From Clostridia bacterium (lineage in GTDB: Bacteria > Bacillota > Clostridia > Oscillospirales > CAG-272): 5,956 nucleotides of DNA. The stretch is from contig JAFQWT010000177.1 of assembly GCA_017407375.1 (NCBI GenBank), positions 1 through 5,956 on the forward strand, written 5' to 3'. A model generated the notes under the pieces. It was not told where the DNA came from and ran no database searches. It saw nothing but the letters and a program-made list of their open reading frames with translations. Both the position numbers and the translations under genes were made by a program. Positions 1-5,524 of the stretch are shown piece after piece (within the stretch, counting starts at the first letter, position 1; each line of letters starts with the position of its first letter).

Positions 1-91
1 GGAAACGGCGATAGGAAAAGGAGAGCACAGCTCTCCTTTTGCGGTTATACCAAGAGGCGGAATCCCAAGGGCAAACGCATCTTGTACAGAA

Positions 92-150
92 ATCGCTGTT
101 CTCCGACCCGACGGCGTATCCTCATACGCCGAGTGGGAGGAAACGGCGAT
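92..150. other. Long imperfect stem-loop in the repeat, first copy
   Basis: From the loop outward, CGGCGTAT (112-119) pairs with ATACGCCG (124-131) around a CCTC loop. After an internal loop, bases 107-109 pair with 135-137, 102-104 pair with 139-141, and 92-98 pair with 144-150 in a 7-bp base that contains one G-T pair. The structure spans the junction between units 1 and 2, so it needs a tandem neighbour or flanking sequence to form completely. It could be an RNA structure or a cruciform; no function is known. Confidence 0.6.
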
Positions 151-229
151 AGGAAAAGGAGAGCACAGCTCTCCTTTTGCGGTTATACCAAGAGACGAAA
201 GCCCAAGGGCAAACGGGTCTTGTGCAGAA

Positions 230-288
230 ATCGCTGTTCTCCGACCCGACGGCGTATTTTCATACGCCGAGTGGGAGGAAACGGCGAT
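230..288. other. Long imperfect stem-loop in the repeat, second copy
   Basis: This is the same structure as the one at 92-150, shifted by 138 bases. The inner 8-bp stem (250-257 with 262-269) is intact, and the loop has changed from CCTC to TTTC. The outer arms (230-236 with 282-288) are also unchanged. The structure spans the junction of units 2 and 3. Confidence 0.6.
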
Positions 289-290
289 AG

Positions 291-316
291 AAAAAGGAGA
301 GCACGGCTCTCCTTTT
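291..316 (-). terminator. Probable intrinsic terminator of the transketolase-methyltransferase operon, within the repeat
   Basis: On the minus strand, 28 bases after the methyltransferase stop codon, a perfect 11-bp stem (292-302 with 306-316) closes a 3-base loop and runs into five T residues followed by C. The stem has a GC-rich core (GGAGAGC) flanked by A and T runs, so it could also work in the other direction, although the plus-strand T run is only four long. In this copy a G-to-A change at 291 lengthens the minus-strand T run to five, compared with four in the other copies. Equivalent hairpins at 154-178 and 16-40 would act as backups. Confidence 0.65.
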
Positions 317-343
317 GCGGTTATGCCAAGAGACGAAAGCCCT

Positions 344-1255
344 TTACTTCCAAAGCTCGGGGCGCTCATAACACCGTATCGTATCCTCGATCCAATAGGT
401 GAATTCGGTGTGCGGGAAGCGGGGCTCGTAGGTCTTGAAGCGGTGGTAAAGCTCGCGGCCGTCTCCCACGTCATGCCAGATGTCGGCAAAGGCGAAATCG
501 TAGGCATCCCGTGGCATGGTATCCAAAAAGTCAAAGGCGTCCGAGAGGACGATGCTGACCTTTTCCTTATGCGGAAGGAGGGGCAGGATGTTCTCACGGA
601 AGAGGGCAACGGCATCGGCGGAAAGCTCCACGACCGTCACACTTTCCACCTCGGGCTTTTCGGAGGCGTGGAAGGCAAAGTAGCCAAGGCCGAGGCCAAA
701 GGTAAGCACGCGGCCGTGGGCGGCGCGGACGGCGGGCAGGGTGGTGACCGTCTCGTTGGGCATGAGGGTCATCCATTCGCGCCCGCCCTCAAGGACGGCG
801 GGATAGGGAAACTCCTCCATGAAAAAGCCGAGCGAGGGGAGCATGCGCCCGTCGGAGAGGACGCGAAAATCGTCCCGCACGAAGGCCTCACACGGGCGGA
901 GCACCTGGGTGCGGAGCTCCCAGCGCCCGCTTTTTTTGTGCGGCAGGCGGACGGCCCGGTAATAGGGGTCCGCAAGGAAGGGGGCGGGGTCACACTCCTT
1001 CACCATCGGGACGAAGTATTCCTCAAAATACACGCGGTCGCGCCCGTCGGGCTCAAGGCCGCAGACCGAGGCCAAAAGGGTGGCGTAGGCGCGCTCACGG
1101 GAGAGACCGCACGCCGTGGCAAGCTCCGTAACGACCGCGGGCGTGATGACGTCCGAGGCGAGGTTGAGGTAGAGCGAGATGAGGCGCATCGTCTCGGAAT
1201 TGTAGGCGCGGATCCTCTCGGGTGAGAGGCCGCGTGCGGAGGGAAGAAAGCTCAT
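344..1255 (-). CDS. Class I SAM-binding methyltransferase or spermidine-synthase-like protein, substrate unknown
   Basis: This is a 303-residue protein. The C-terminal half has a Rossmann-type SAM fold: a glycine-rich motif I (FGLGLGYFAF, 186-195), an acidic residue ending the second strand (VTVVE, E210), a motif with D239 (VLSDAF), and a fourth-strand motif FADIWHD (257-262 region) where a catalytic or ligand-binding acid is expected. Residues 1-170 have no motif I recognise and may form a family-specific substrate domain. There is no signal peptide or membrane segment, so it is probably cytosolic. The start at 1255 was chosen because AGGAG lies 5 bases upstream; the frame stays open to 1555, but that extension runs through the palindrome and into the transketolase gene and is low-complexity. 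It is the last gene after two transketolase genes and probably shares their transcript. The fold is fairly certain. Whether it transfers a methyl or an aminopropyl group cannot be told from sequence. Confidence 0.85.
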   Translation of the reverse strand: MSFLPSARGLSPERIRAYNSETMRLISLYLNLASDVITPAVVTELATACGLSRERAYATLLASVCGLEPDGRDRVYFEEYFVPMVKECDPAPFLADPYYRAVRLPHKKSGRWELRTQVLRPCEAFVRDDFRVLSDGRMLPSLGFFMEEFPYPAVLEGGREWMTLMPNETVTTLPAVRAAHGRVLTFGLGLGYFAFHASEKPEVESVTVVELSADAVALFRENILPLLPHKEKVSIVLSDAFDFLDTMPRDAYDFAFADIWHDVGDGRELYHRFKTYEPRFPHTEFTYWIEDTIRCYERPELWK

Positions 1256-1257
1256 AG

Positions 1258-1294
1258 CGGCTCCTATAAGAAGGGGAGCCGTACGGCTCCCCTT
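1258..1294 (-). promoter_or_regulatory. Perfect palindrome and competing pairing with the methyltransferase ribosome binding site
   Basis: Bases 1271-1294 form a 24-base perfect palindrome, four bases past the transketolase stop codon. No real T run follows on the minus strand, so it looks like an RNA-stabilising or regulatory hairpin and not a strong terminator. The ribosome binding region of the next gene (GGAGCCG, 1258-1264) repeats part of the upstream arm, so the downstream arm (CGGCTCC, 1275-1281) could pair with either one. The two pairings exclude each other. The palindrome is directly visible; its use as a switch is inference. Confidence 0.55.
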
Positions 1295-1298
1295 GGGA

Positions 1299-2240
1299 TC
1301 ATTTTTTGAGGGCGATGGCGGCCTTGGCACGCTCCGCGATCTTGGCGGAGGTGAGACCGTACATCTCAAGCAGGGGCGGGACCTTACCGCTCTTACCGAA
1401 GGCATCGGCCACGCCAACGCGCAGAACGGGAACGGGATAGGTCTCCGAAAGGGTAGCGGCGACCGCCTCACCGAGGCCACCGTTGATGCTGTGCTCCTCC
1501 GCCGTGACCACGGCGCCCGTCTTCTTGGCGGCAGCCACAAGAAGGTCGGTATCAAGGGGCTTTACGGTGTGCATATCGATGACGGTGGCGCGGATGCCCT
1601 CCGCGGCCAGAAGCTCCTTGGCCTCCATGGCGAGGTGGACCATGTAGCCGCAGGCGACGATGGTGACGTCCTCACCCTCGCAAAGGGTGACACCCTTGCC
1701 GATCTCAAACTTGAAATCGGCCTTCTCACCCGTGAGGTCGGGGGTCGCAAAGCGCGAGAAGCGGAGGTACACGGGGCCCTCATAGCGGAGGGCGGCCTCC
1801 ACGGCGGCAAAGGTCTCGGTCGCATCCGAGGGGTTGATGACCACCATGCCGGGGATCGAGCGCATCAGAGCCAGGTCCTCGTTACACTGGTGGGTGGCAC
1901 CGTCCTCACCGACCGTGATACCCGCGTGGGTACCGACGACCTTGACGTTGAGGTGGGGGTAGCCGATCGAGTTGCGGACCTGCTCAAAGGCGCGGCCCGC
2001 CGAGAACATTGCAAAGCTGGAGATGAAGGGGATCTGCCCCGCGGCGGCAAGACCGGCCGCGACCGAGGTCATATTGGCCTCGGCAATGCCGCAGTCGAAA
2101 AAGCGCTCAGGGAACTTCTTTTTGAAGACGCCCGTCTTGGTGGCGGCGGCAAGGTCTGCATCCAGCACCACAAAATCGTAAGTTTCGCCAAGCGTGGCAA
2201 GGGCCTTGCCATACGCTTCACGGGTTGCCATTTTTTCCAT
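1299..2240 (-). CDS. Transketolase, C-terminal subunit (split type)
   Basis: This 313-residue protein is the pyrimidine-binding and C-terminal half of a split transketolase. With the N-terminal subunit it transfers two-carbon units between sugar phosphates in the non-oxidative pentose phosphate pathway, using thiamine diphosphate. Its opening (MATREAYGKAL) is typical of these subunits. GIAEANM (51-57) holds the conserved catalytic glutamate (E54) that activates the cofactor. The segment VGTHAG then GEDGATHQ (102-118) is the usual substrate and cofactor region. A C-terminal transketolase domain starts near 180 and includes DMHTVKPLD and AEEHSINGGLGEA. An ATG also occurs in frame at 2246, only 3 bases from GAGG. 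I prefer 2240, which has 9-base spacing. GAGG overlaps the upstream stop codon, so translation is probably coupled. The related 1-deoxyxylulose-5-phosphate synthase is much longer and is a single chain. Confidence 0.95.
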   Translation of the reverse strand: MEKMATREAYGKALATLGETYDFVVLDADLAAATKTGVFKKKFPERFFDCGIAEANMTSVAAGLAAAGQIPFISSFAMFSAGRAFEQVRNSIGYPHLNVKVVGTHAGITVGEDGATHQCNEDLALMRSIPGMVVINPSDATETFAAVEAALRYEGPVYLRFSRFATPDLTGEKADFKFEIGKGVTLCEGEDVTIVACGYMVHLAMEAKELLAAEGIRATVIDMHTVKPLDTDLLVAAAKKTGAVVTAEEHSINGGLGEAVAATLSETYPVPVLRVGVADAFGKSGKVPPLLEMYGLTSAKIAERAKAAIALKK

Positions 2241-2251
2241 GTTCATTCACC

Positions 2252-3082
2252 TCACGCTTCTGCCGCGCCGAGATCGGCGAGGGCGATCTTATACTGCTCT
2301 TCCTTGGGGGCGGCACCGTGCCACTCCACCGCGTTTTCCATGTAGGAAACGCCCTTGCCCTTGGTGGTGCGGGCAATGATGGCGGTGGGCTTACCCTTGA
2401 CGGTGCGGGCTTCGGCCAGGGCGGCCTCGATCTCATCAAGGTCGTTACCGTTGATGGAGATCACGTGCCAGCCAAAGGCCAGGAACTTGGCGTCGTGGGG
2501 GGCGGGGTTCATGACCTCGGCGATCGGGCCGTCGATCTGCAGACCGTTCCAGTCGATAAAGGCAACGAGGTTGTCAAGCTTGTAGTGGGCGGCAAACATC
2601 GCGGCCTCCCAGACCTGACCCTCCTCGGTCTCACCGTCACCAAGGACGGCGTACACGCGGTAATCGCTCTTCGAGATCTTGCCCGCCAGCGCCATACCGC
2701 AGGCGGCGGAGATGCCCTGACCGAGCGAGCCCGTGGACATATCGACACCGGGGATATACTTCACATCGGGGTGGCCCTGCAGGCGGCTATCGATCTGGCG
2801 GAGCGTGACAAGCTCCTCCTTCGGGAAGAAGCCGCGCTCGGCCAGCGTTGCGTAGAGGGCGGGGGCGGTGTGACCCTTGGAGAGGACAAAGCGGTCACGG
2901 GCGGGCCACTTCGGATTTTTCGGGTCGACCTTCATTTCTTCAAAATAGAGATAAGCCATAATGTCGGCAATGCCGAGAGAGCCGCCGGGGTGACCGCACC
3001 CTGCGTGATACACACTCTCGATGATGCCGATGCGGATCTGGCGGGCAATTTCCGCAAGAGCCGTTTTCTTTGCGTTTTCCAT
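2252..3082 (-). CDS. Transketolase, N-terminal subunit (split type)
   Basis: This 276-residue protein binds the diphosphate end of thiamine diphosphate and partners the subunit encoded 11 bases downstream. GHPGGSLG (30-37), SKGH (68-71) and the GHP histidine (H104) are the family's conserved active-site histidine positions. The cofactor and metal motif begins GDGETEEGQ (148-156) and ends at WNG (178-180), matching the classic GDG to N pattern. KGKGVSYMEN and EWHGAAP (241-258) are typical of the end of the domain. The start at 3082 has AAAGGGA about 9 bases upstream. Two more in-frame ATGs lie at 3103 and 3115 without a binding site, and 3115 would sit only about 7 bases into the predicted transcript. 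Length and motifs agree with split transketolases of Clostridia and other bacteria; the protein is complete and shows no missing key residue. Confidence 0.95.
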   Translation of the reverse strand: MENAKKTALAEIARQIRIGIIESVYHAGCGHPGGSLGIADIMAYLYFEEMKVDPKNPKWPARDRFVLSKGHTAPALYATLAERGFFPKEELVTLRQIDSRLQGHPDVKYIPGVDMSTGSLGQGISAACGMALAGKISKSDYRVYAVLGDGETEEGQVWEAAMFAAHYKLDNLVAFIDWNGLQIDGPIAEVMNPAPHDAKFLAFGWHVISINGNDLDEIEAALAEARTVKGKPTAIIARTTKGKGVSYMENAVEWHGAAPKEEQYKIALADLGAAEA

Positions 3083-3128
3083 GCTGTTTTCCCTTTCTGG
3101 CATAAGCCAAGCCATAATATTCTATTAT

Positions 3129-3157
3129 ATTATAGAGGAAGAGGGCGGATTTGTCAA
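3129..3157 (-). promoter_or_regulatory. Perfect consensus sigma-A promoter of the transketolase operon
   Basis: On the minus strand, TTGACA (3152-3157) and TATAAT (3129-3134) both match the consensus exactly and are separated by the ideal 17 bases. Transcription should start near 3122, giving a leader of about 40 bases before the preferred start at 3082. A second TATAAT overlaps the first by one base (3124-3129) but has a poor 22-base spacing. No operator-like dyad is evident, so high constitutive expression is likely. Confidence 0.9.
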
Positions 3158-3166
3158 GGCGTTAGC

Positions 3167-3203
3167 AAAAAAAAGAGACGGGAGCTTGGGGCTCCCGTCT
3201 CTT
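3167..3203 (-). terminator. Strong intrinsic terminator of putP
   Basis: On the minus strand, 15 bases after the putP stop codon, a perfect 13-bp stem (3191-3203 with 3173-3185) closes a 5-base loop and continues into an unbroken run of eight T residues (two inside the stem). It lies 9 bases before the -35 box of the transketolase promoter, so it separates the two transcription units cleanly. Confidence 0.93.
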
Positions 3204-3218
3204 GCTTTTTGAGAGAAA

Positions 3219-4757
3219 TTACGCATTCGCGGCGTCCGTCGACTCCGCCGTAGCGGCATCGTAGATCGCCGTGACCTCGGCCGCAGGGGCCTTGGTAAGC
3301 AGCGTGGCAATGATGGCGGCCGCACCGCCGAGAATAAAGCCGGGGACGATCTCATAAATGCCCGTGATATCGGTCAGGGTGAAGAGCCAGACAAGGTCAA
3401 CGGCAGCCCCTGTGACGATACCGACAAGCGCACCCGCATAGTTAAAGCGGCGCCAGAAAAGAGAGAGGATCACAGCAGGGCCGAAGGCCGCGCCAAAGAG
3501 GCCCCAGGCATTTTCCACCATAGCCATGATGTTGCTCGCCCAGGAATTCTCCTTGCCGATTCCCGAGGCCGCGATGGCAAAGGCGATAAGGGTAACGGCG
3601 GCAACCACGATACGGCCGACCCAGAGAGTCTCCCTTTCGCTTGCCTTGTTCTTGCGGATCATGGGCTGGTAAAGGTCACTCGTAAAGGAGGAGGAGGCCA
3701 CCAGAAGCTGGGAGTCCGCCGTGCTCATCGAGGCGGCGATGATACCTGCCAGCAGAAGCCCTGCAAGGAAGCCGGGGAACATGTCCACAACGACCTCGAT
3801 AAAGATGTTCTGCTGGTTGCCTTTAGGCAGGAGCTTTTCTGCAAGAGAGCTGCCGTCCGAGAGGAGGAAGGTGCGGCCGAGAATGGCGATAACGATCGCC
3901 GCGCCAAGGGTAAGCACCACCCAGGTGCAAGCCACGATGGCCGACTTTTTGACCATCTTGGCGTCCTTGATGGCCATAAAGCGAACGAGAATATGCGGCA
4001 TACCAAAGTAGCCGAGACCCCAGCCGAGACCGCTGACGATGTCACCGAACGAAGCGGTAAAGGGGTTGGCGTGGAAGGCAGTCACGTTATCGGCAAAGGC
4101 GCCCGAGAAGCTGCCGTCAAAATCGCCAACCGCCATAACGATCGGAACGATGAGCAGCGCACAGAGCATCAGAAGTCCCTGGAAGAAGTCGGTCCAGCAG
4201 ACCGCCTTGTAGCCGCCGAGGAAGGTGTAAACGAGAACGATGGCAGCGAAGATGGCCATAGCCAGAAGCTCCTTGCCCTCAAGCCACGGCAGCACCTTGG
4301 TGAACACAGCGGTGCCCGCATTGAACGCCGAGGCCACGTAGATCGTAAAGCTGATAAGGAAGATGACGGCGCAGGTGATCTTCAGCGCGGGATTCTGTGT
4401 GGCAAAGCGATTGGTGAGATACTGAGGCAGGGTGATCGAATCGCCCGAGGCCGCCGAGAAGCGACGCAGGCGACGGGCCACCAGCACCCAGTTGGCAATG
4501 GTGCCGGCCGCAAGGCCGATGCCGATCCAGACCTGACCAAGACCAAAGGCAAAGATCGCGCCGGGGAAGCCCATCAGGAGCCAACCCGACATATCCGAGG
4601 CCTGAGCCGACATAGCCGTGACCCACGGTCCCATCGAGCGGCCGCCGAGGAAATATTCCTTTTCGCCGCCCGATTTGGAGCGGAGGAAGAACCAGATCCC
4701 GATCACGAGAACGACAACGAAGTAAAGGATGAATGCAATAAGACGCCAAATTTCCAT
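3219..4757 (-). CDS. putP: Sodium/proline symporter (sodium:solute symporter family)
   Basis: This 512-residue inner-membrane transporter imports proline driven by sodium. It starts with a membrane segment (about 5-26) and has many more hydrophobic segments throughout, as expected for the 13-helix family; E. coli PutP has 502 residues. The diagnostic N-terminal region reads FLGGRS then SAQASDMSGW: R40, D55, M56, S57 and G58 stand at the same numbers as the functional residues of E. coli PutP. ASMSTADSQLL (342-352) supplies the serine-threonine pair (S345, T346) corresponding to the second sodium-site residues. The start at 4757 has AAAGGA about 8 bases upstream; the frame stays open to 4892, but this extension would run through the promoter and terminator. 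The C-terminal tail (about 490-512) is alanine-rich and probably cytosolic. Proline is the best substrate guess, though related symporters in the family carry other solutes. Confidence 0.93.
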   Translation of the reverse strand: MEIWRLIAFILYFVVVLVIGIWFFLRSKSGGEKEYFLGGRSMGPWVTAMSAQASDMSGWLLMGFPGAIFAFGLGQVWIGIGLAAGTIANWVLVARRLRRFSAASGDSITLPQYLTNRFATQNPALKITCAVIFLISFTIYVASAFNAGTAVFTKVLPWLEGKELLAMAIFAAIVLVYTFLGGYKAVCWTDFFQGLLMLCALLIVPIVMAVGDFDGSFSGAFADNVTAFHANPFTASFGDIVSGLGWGLGYFGMPHILVRFMAIKDAKMVKKSAIVACTWVVLTLGAAIVIAILGRTFLLSDGSSLAEKLLPKGNQQNIFIEVVVDMFPGFLAGLLLAGIIAASMSTADSQLLVASSSFTSDLYQPMIRKNKASERETLWVGRIVVAAVTLIAFAIAASGIGKENSWASNIMAMVENAWGLFGAAFGPAVILSLFWRRFNYAGALVGIVTGAAVDLVWLFTLTDITGIYEIVPGFILGGAAAIIATLLTKAPAAEVTAIYDAATAESTDAANA

Positions 4758-4783
4758 AGAAGAATTCCTTTCGGTGGAGAATA

Positions 4784-4798
4784 ATACTTTGTTAGTAT
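4784..4798. promoter_or_regulatory. Candidate operator dyad over the putP -10 box
   Basis: ATACT (4784-4788) and AGTAT (4794-4798) form a perfect 5-bp dyad around a 5-base centre. It covers most of the -10 box and the expected transcription start of putP, where a bound repressor would block transcription. A TetR-family gene lies just upstream, which makes it a candidate ligand-responsive repressor for this site. The arms are short and AT-rich, so the dyad could be chance; no second copy of the motif was seen in the window. Confidence 0.35.
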
Positions 4799-4822
4799 AG
4801 CACAAACGGCGGTAGAATGCAA
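4794..4822 (-). promoter_or_regulatory. Sigma-A promoter of putP with extended -10
   Basis: On the minus strand TATACT (4794-4799) is preceded by TGC, an extended -10 element. TTGCAT (4817-4822) lies 17 bases upstream as a weak -35 that matches three of six consensus bases. The start is expected near 4787, with a leader of about 30 bases before the putP ATG. Confidence 0.75.
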
Positions 4823-4850
4823 TAGAGAACGAAGTATGAAACAAAAATAG

Positions 4851-4879
4851 AACGGCTACAAAAATAGTAGCCGTTTTTT
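4851..4879. terminator. Probable terminator between tetR and putP
   Basis: A perfect 9-bp stem (4851-4859 with 4867-4875) closes a 7-base A-rich loop. On the plus strand it runs into six T residues (4874-4879); on the minus strand it is followed by CTATTTTTG, a weaker T-rich tract. It most likely ends the helicase-tetR transcript about 65 bases after the tetR stop codon and may also stop antisense transcription from the left. Confidence 0.65.
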
Positions 4880-4885
4880 CTTTGT

Positions 4886-4939
4886 ATATCAATGTTTTTT
4901 CGTATAGAACGAATTGATAACGGAAAAATATACGAAAAA
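4886..4939. other. Two interleaved inverted repeats downstream of tetR
   Basis: TTTTTCGTATA (4896-4906) is inverted perfectly at 4929-4939, directly after the tetR stop codon, with a 22-base gap. TATCAAT (4886-4892) is inverted perfectly at 4913-4919. The four arms alternate, so the two pairings interlock and cannot easily coexist as simple hairpins. No T run follows, so this is not an ordinary terminator. Both repeats are AT-rich, and the role, if any, is unknown. Confidence 0.45.
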
Positions 4940-5524
4940 TTATTTTCCGTCGGGGCGCAGGGAGGAGAGCCAGCCGGGCATCACGCGGGCGGCCACCTCA
5001 CGGAGCGACTGCTCCCCATGGGAGAGGCACCAGTCGTACAGCAGGGCGCGCTCGGCCATGGCGTACAGCTTGACGATATCCCCTGCCGAGCGGGCCTCGG
5101 TCAGCTCGCCCCTCTCTTGTCCACGGAGGACCAAGCGGCGCAGGAGCTTGTAGTAATAGCGGTCACGGTCGAGAAGGGCGCGCTCTCCCTTGGCCATCAG
5201 CTGGGAGGCGAGCAGGCGCGAGAGGAGGGCCACGTCGATGCGCTTTTCGATCATATCAAACAGCTCACGGTTGAGAAAGAGGAGGACCTCAAAGGCATCG
5301 GCCGCGGGGTCGATCCTTCCCTCAAGCTCGGCATATTTCGCGTCAAAGAGGTAGGCAAGCGAGCCAAGGAGGGCGTCCTTGCCCTCAAAATAATGGTAAA
5401 AGGAGCCCTTGGACGTGCCCGAGGCACGCACCACGTCCTCAACGGTGGTGGCATCGTAGCCATGCTCGTAAAACAGCTGCCAGGCCGCCTCCACGATGCG
5501 GGTCTTGGTGTTCTTATCCTTCAT
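4940..5524 (-). CDS. TetR/AcrR-family transcriptional regulator
   Basis: This 194-residue protein is a typical one-component TetR-family regulator, normally a dimeric repressor released from DNA by a small ligand. The N-terminal DNA-binding domain (about 6-52) includes RIVEAAWQLFYEHGYDATTV, then the helix-turn-helix with SGTSKGSFYHYFEGKDAL, which is the family signature. The remaining helices (about 55-190) form the ligand and dimer domain, which is too variable to reveal the ligand. The start at 5524 has AAGGAG 6 bases upstream; the frame continues to 5833 only as an out-of-frame shadow of the helicase. The gene overlaps the end of the helicase gene by 11 bases and has no visible promoter of its own, so it is probably co-transcribed and translationally coupled. 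Its targets are unknown; putP is a candidate through the dyad at its promoter. Confidence 0.93.
   Translation of the reverse strand: MKDKNTKTRIVEAAWQLFYEHGYDATTVEDVVRASGTSKGSFYHYFEGKDALLGSLAYLFDAKYAELEGRIDPAADAFEVLLFLNRELFDMIEKRIDVALLSRLLASQLMAKGERALLDRDRYYYKLLRRLVLRGQERGELTEARSAGDIVKLYAMAERALLYDWCLSHGEQSLREVAARVMPGWLSSLRPDGK

Larger units (their letters stand above)
1..342. repeat. Tandem array of a 138-base unit, 2.5 copies, with hairpins
   Basis: Two full units (1-138, 139-276) and a partial one (277-342) follow each other without spacers. The array probably continues beyond the left edge. Units 1 and 2 differ at 8 of 138 bases; unit 3 differs from unit 2 at 3 of 66. Each unit contains a perfect 11-bp stem with a 3-base loop (16-40, 154-178, 292-316), and each full unit contains an 8-bp stem with a 4-base loop (112-131, 250-269) inside a longer imperfect stem. 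None of the 11 variable sites falls in the 38 bases of these perfect stems, whereas three fall in the 7 loop bases (unit positions 29, 120, 121). This suggests a structured RNA or DNA element. One plus-strand frame stays open through the array because 138 is divisible by 3, but I do not regard it as a gene. The family is unrecognised. Confidence 0.95.

Noticed and set aside
1..342. CRISPR array
   Set aside because: The units are 138 bases long and directly contiguous, with no unique spacers between short repeats, and no cas genes are present.
323..1225. Plus-strand open frame of 300 codons opposite the methyltransferase
   Set aside because: It lies antisense to a gene with clear SAM motifs and a good ribosome binding site. 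Its translation shows no recognisable domain, and long antisense frames are expected with GC-rich codon use.
1271..1294. Palindrome as a full terminator between transketolase C and the methyltransferase
   Set aside because: No T run follows it on the minus strand, so complete termination is unlikely. I list it as a regulatory or stabilising hairpin instead.
1256..1555. N-terminal extension of the methyltransferase to 1555
   Set aside because: The extension would cover 257 bases of the transketolase gene in another frame and is Arg/Pro/Ser-rich. The ATG at 1255 has AGGAG at a good distance.
1293..3253. Plus-strand open frames opposite both transketolase genes (1293-2345 and 2225-3253)
   Set aside because: Both mirror well-supported transketolase genes, have no family motifs, and run through the promoter and terminator on the other strand.
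4758..4892. N-terminal extension of PutP to 4892
   Set aside because: It would be translated from the promoter and terminator region. The start at 4757 gives residue numbers that match E. coli PutP exactly at R40 and D55.
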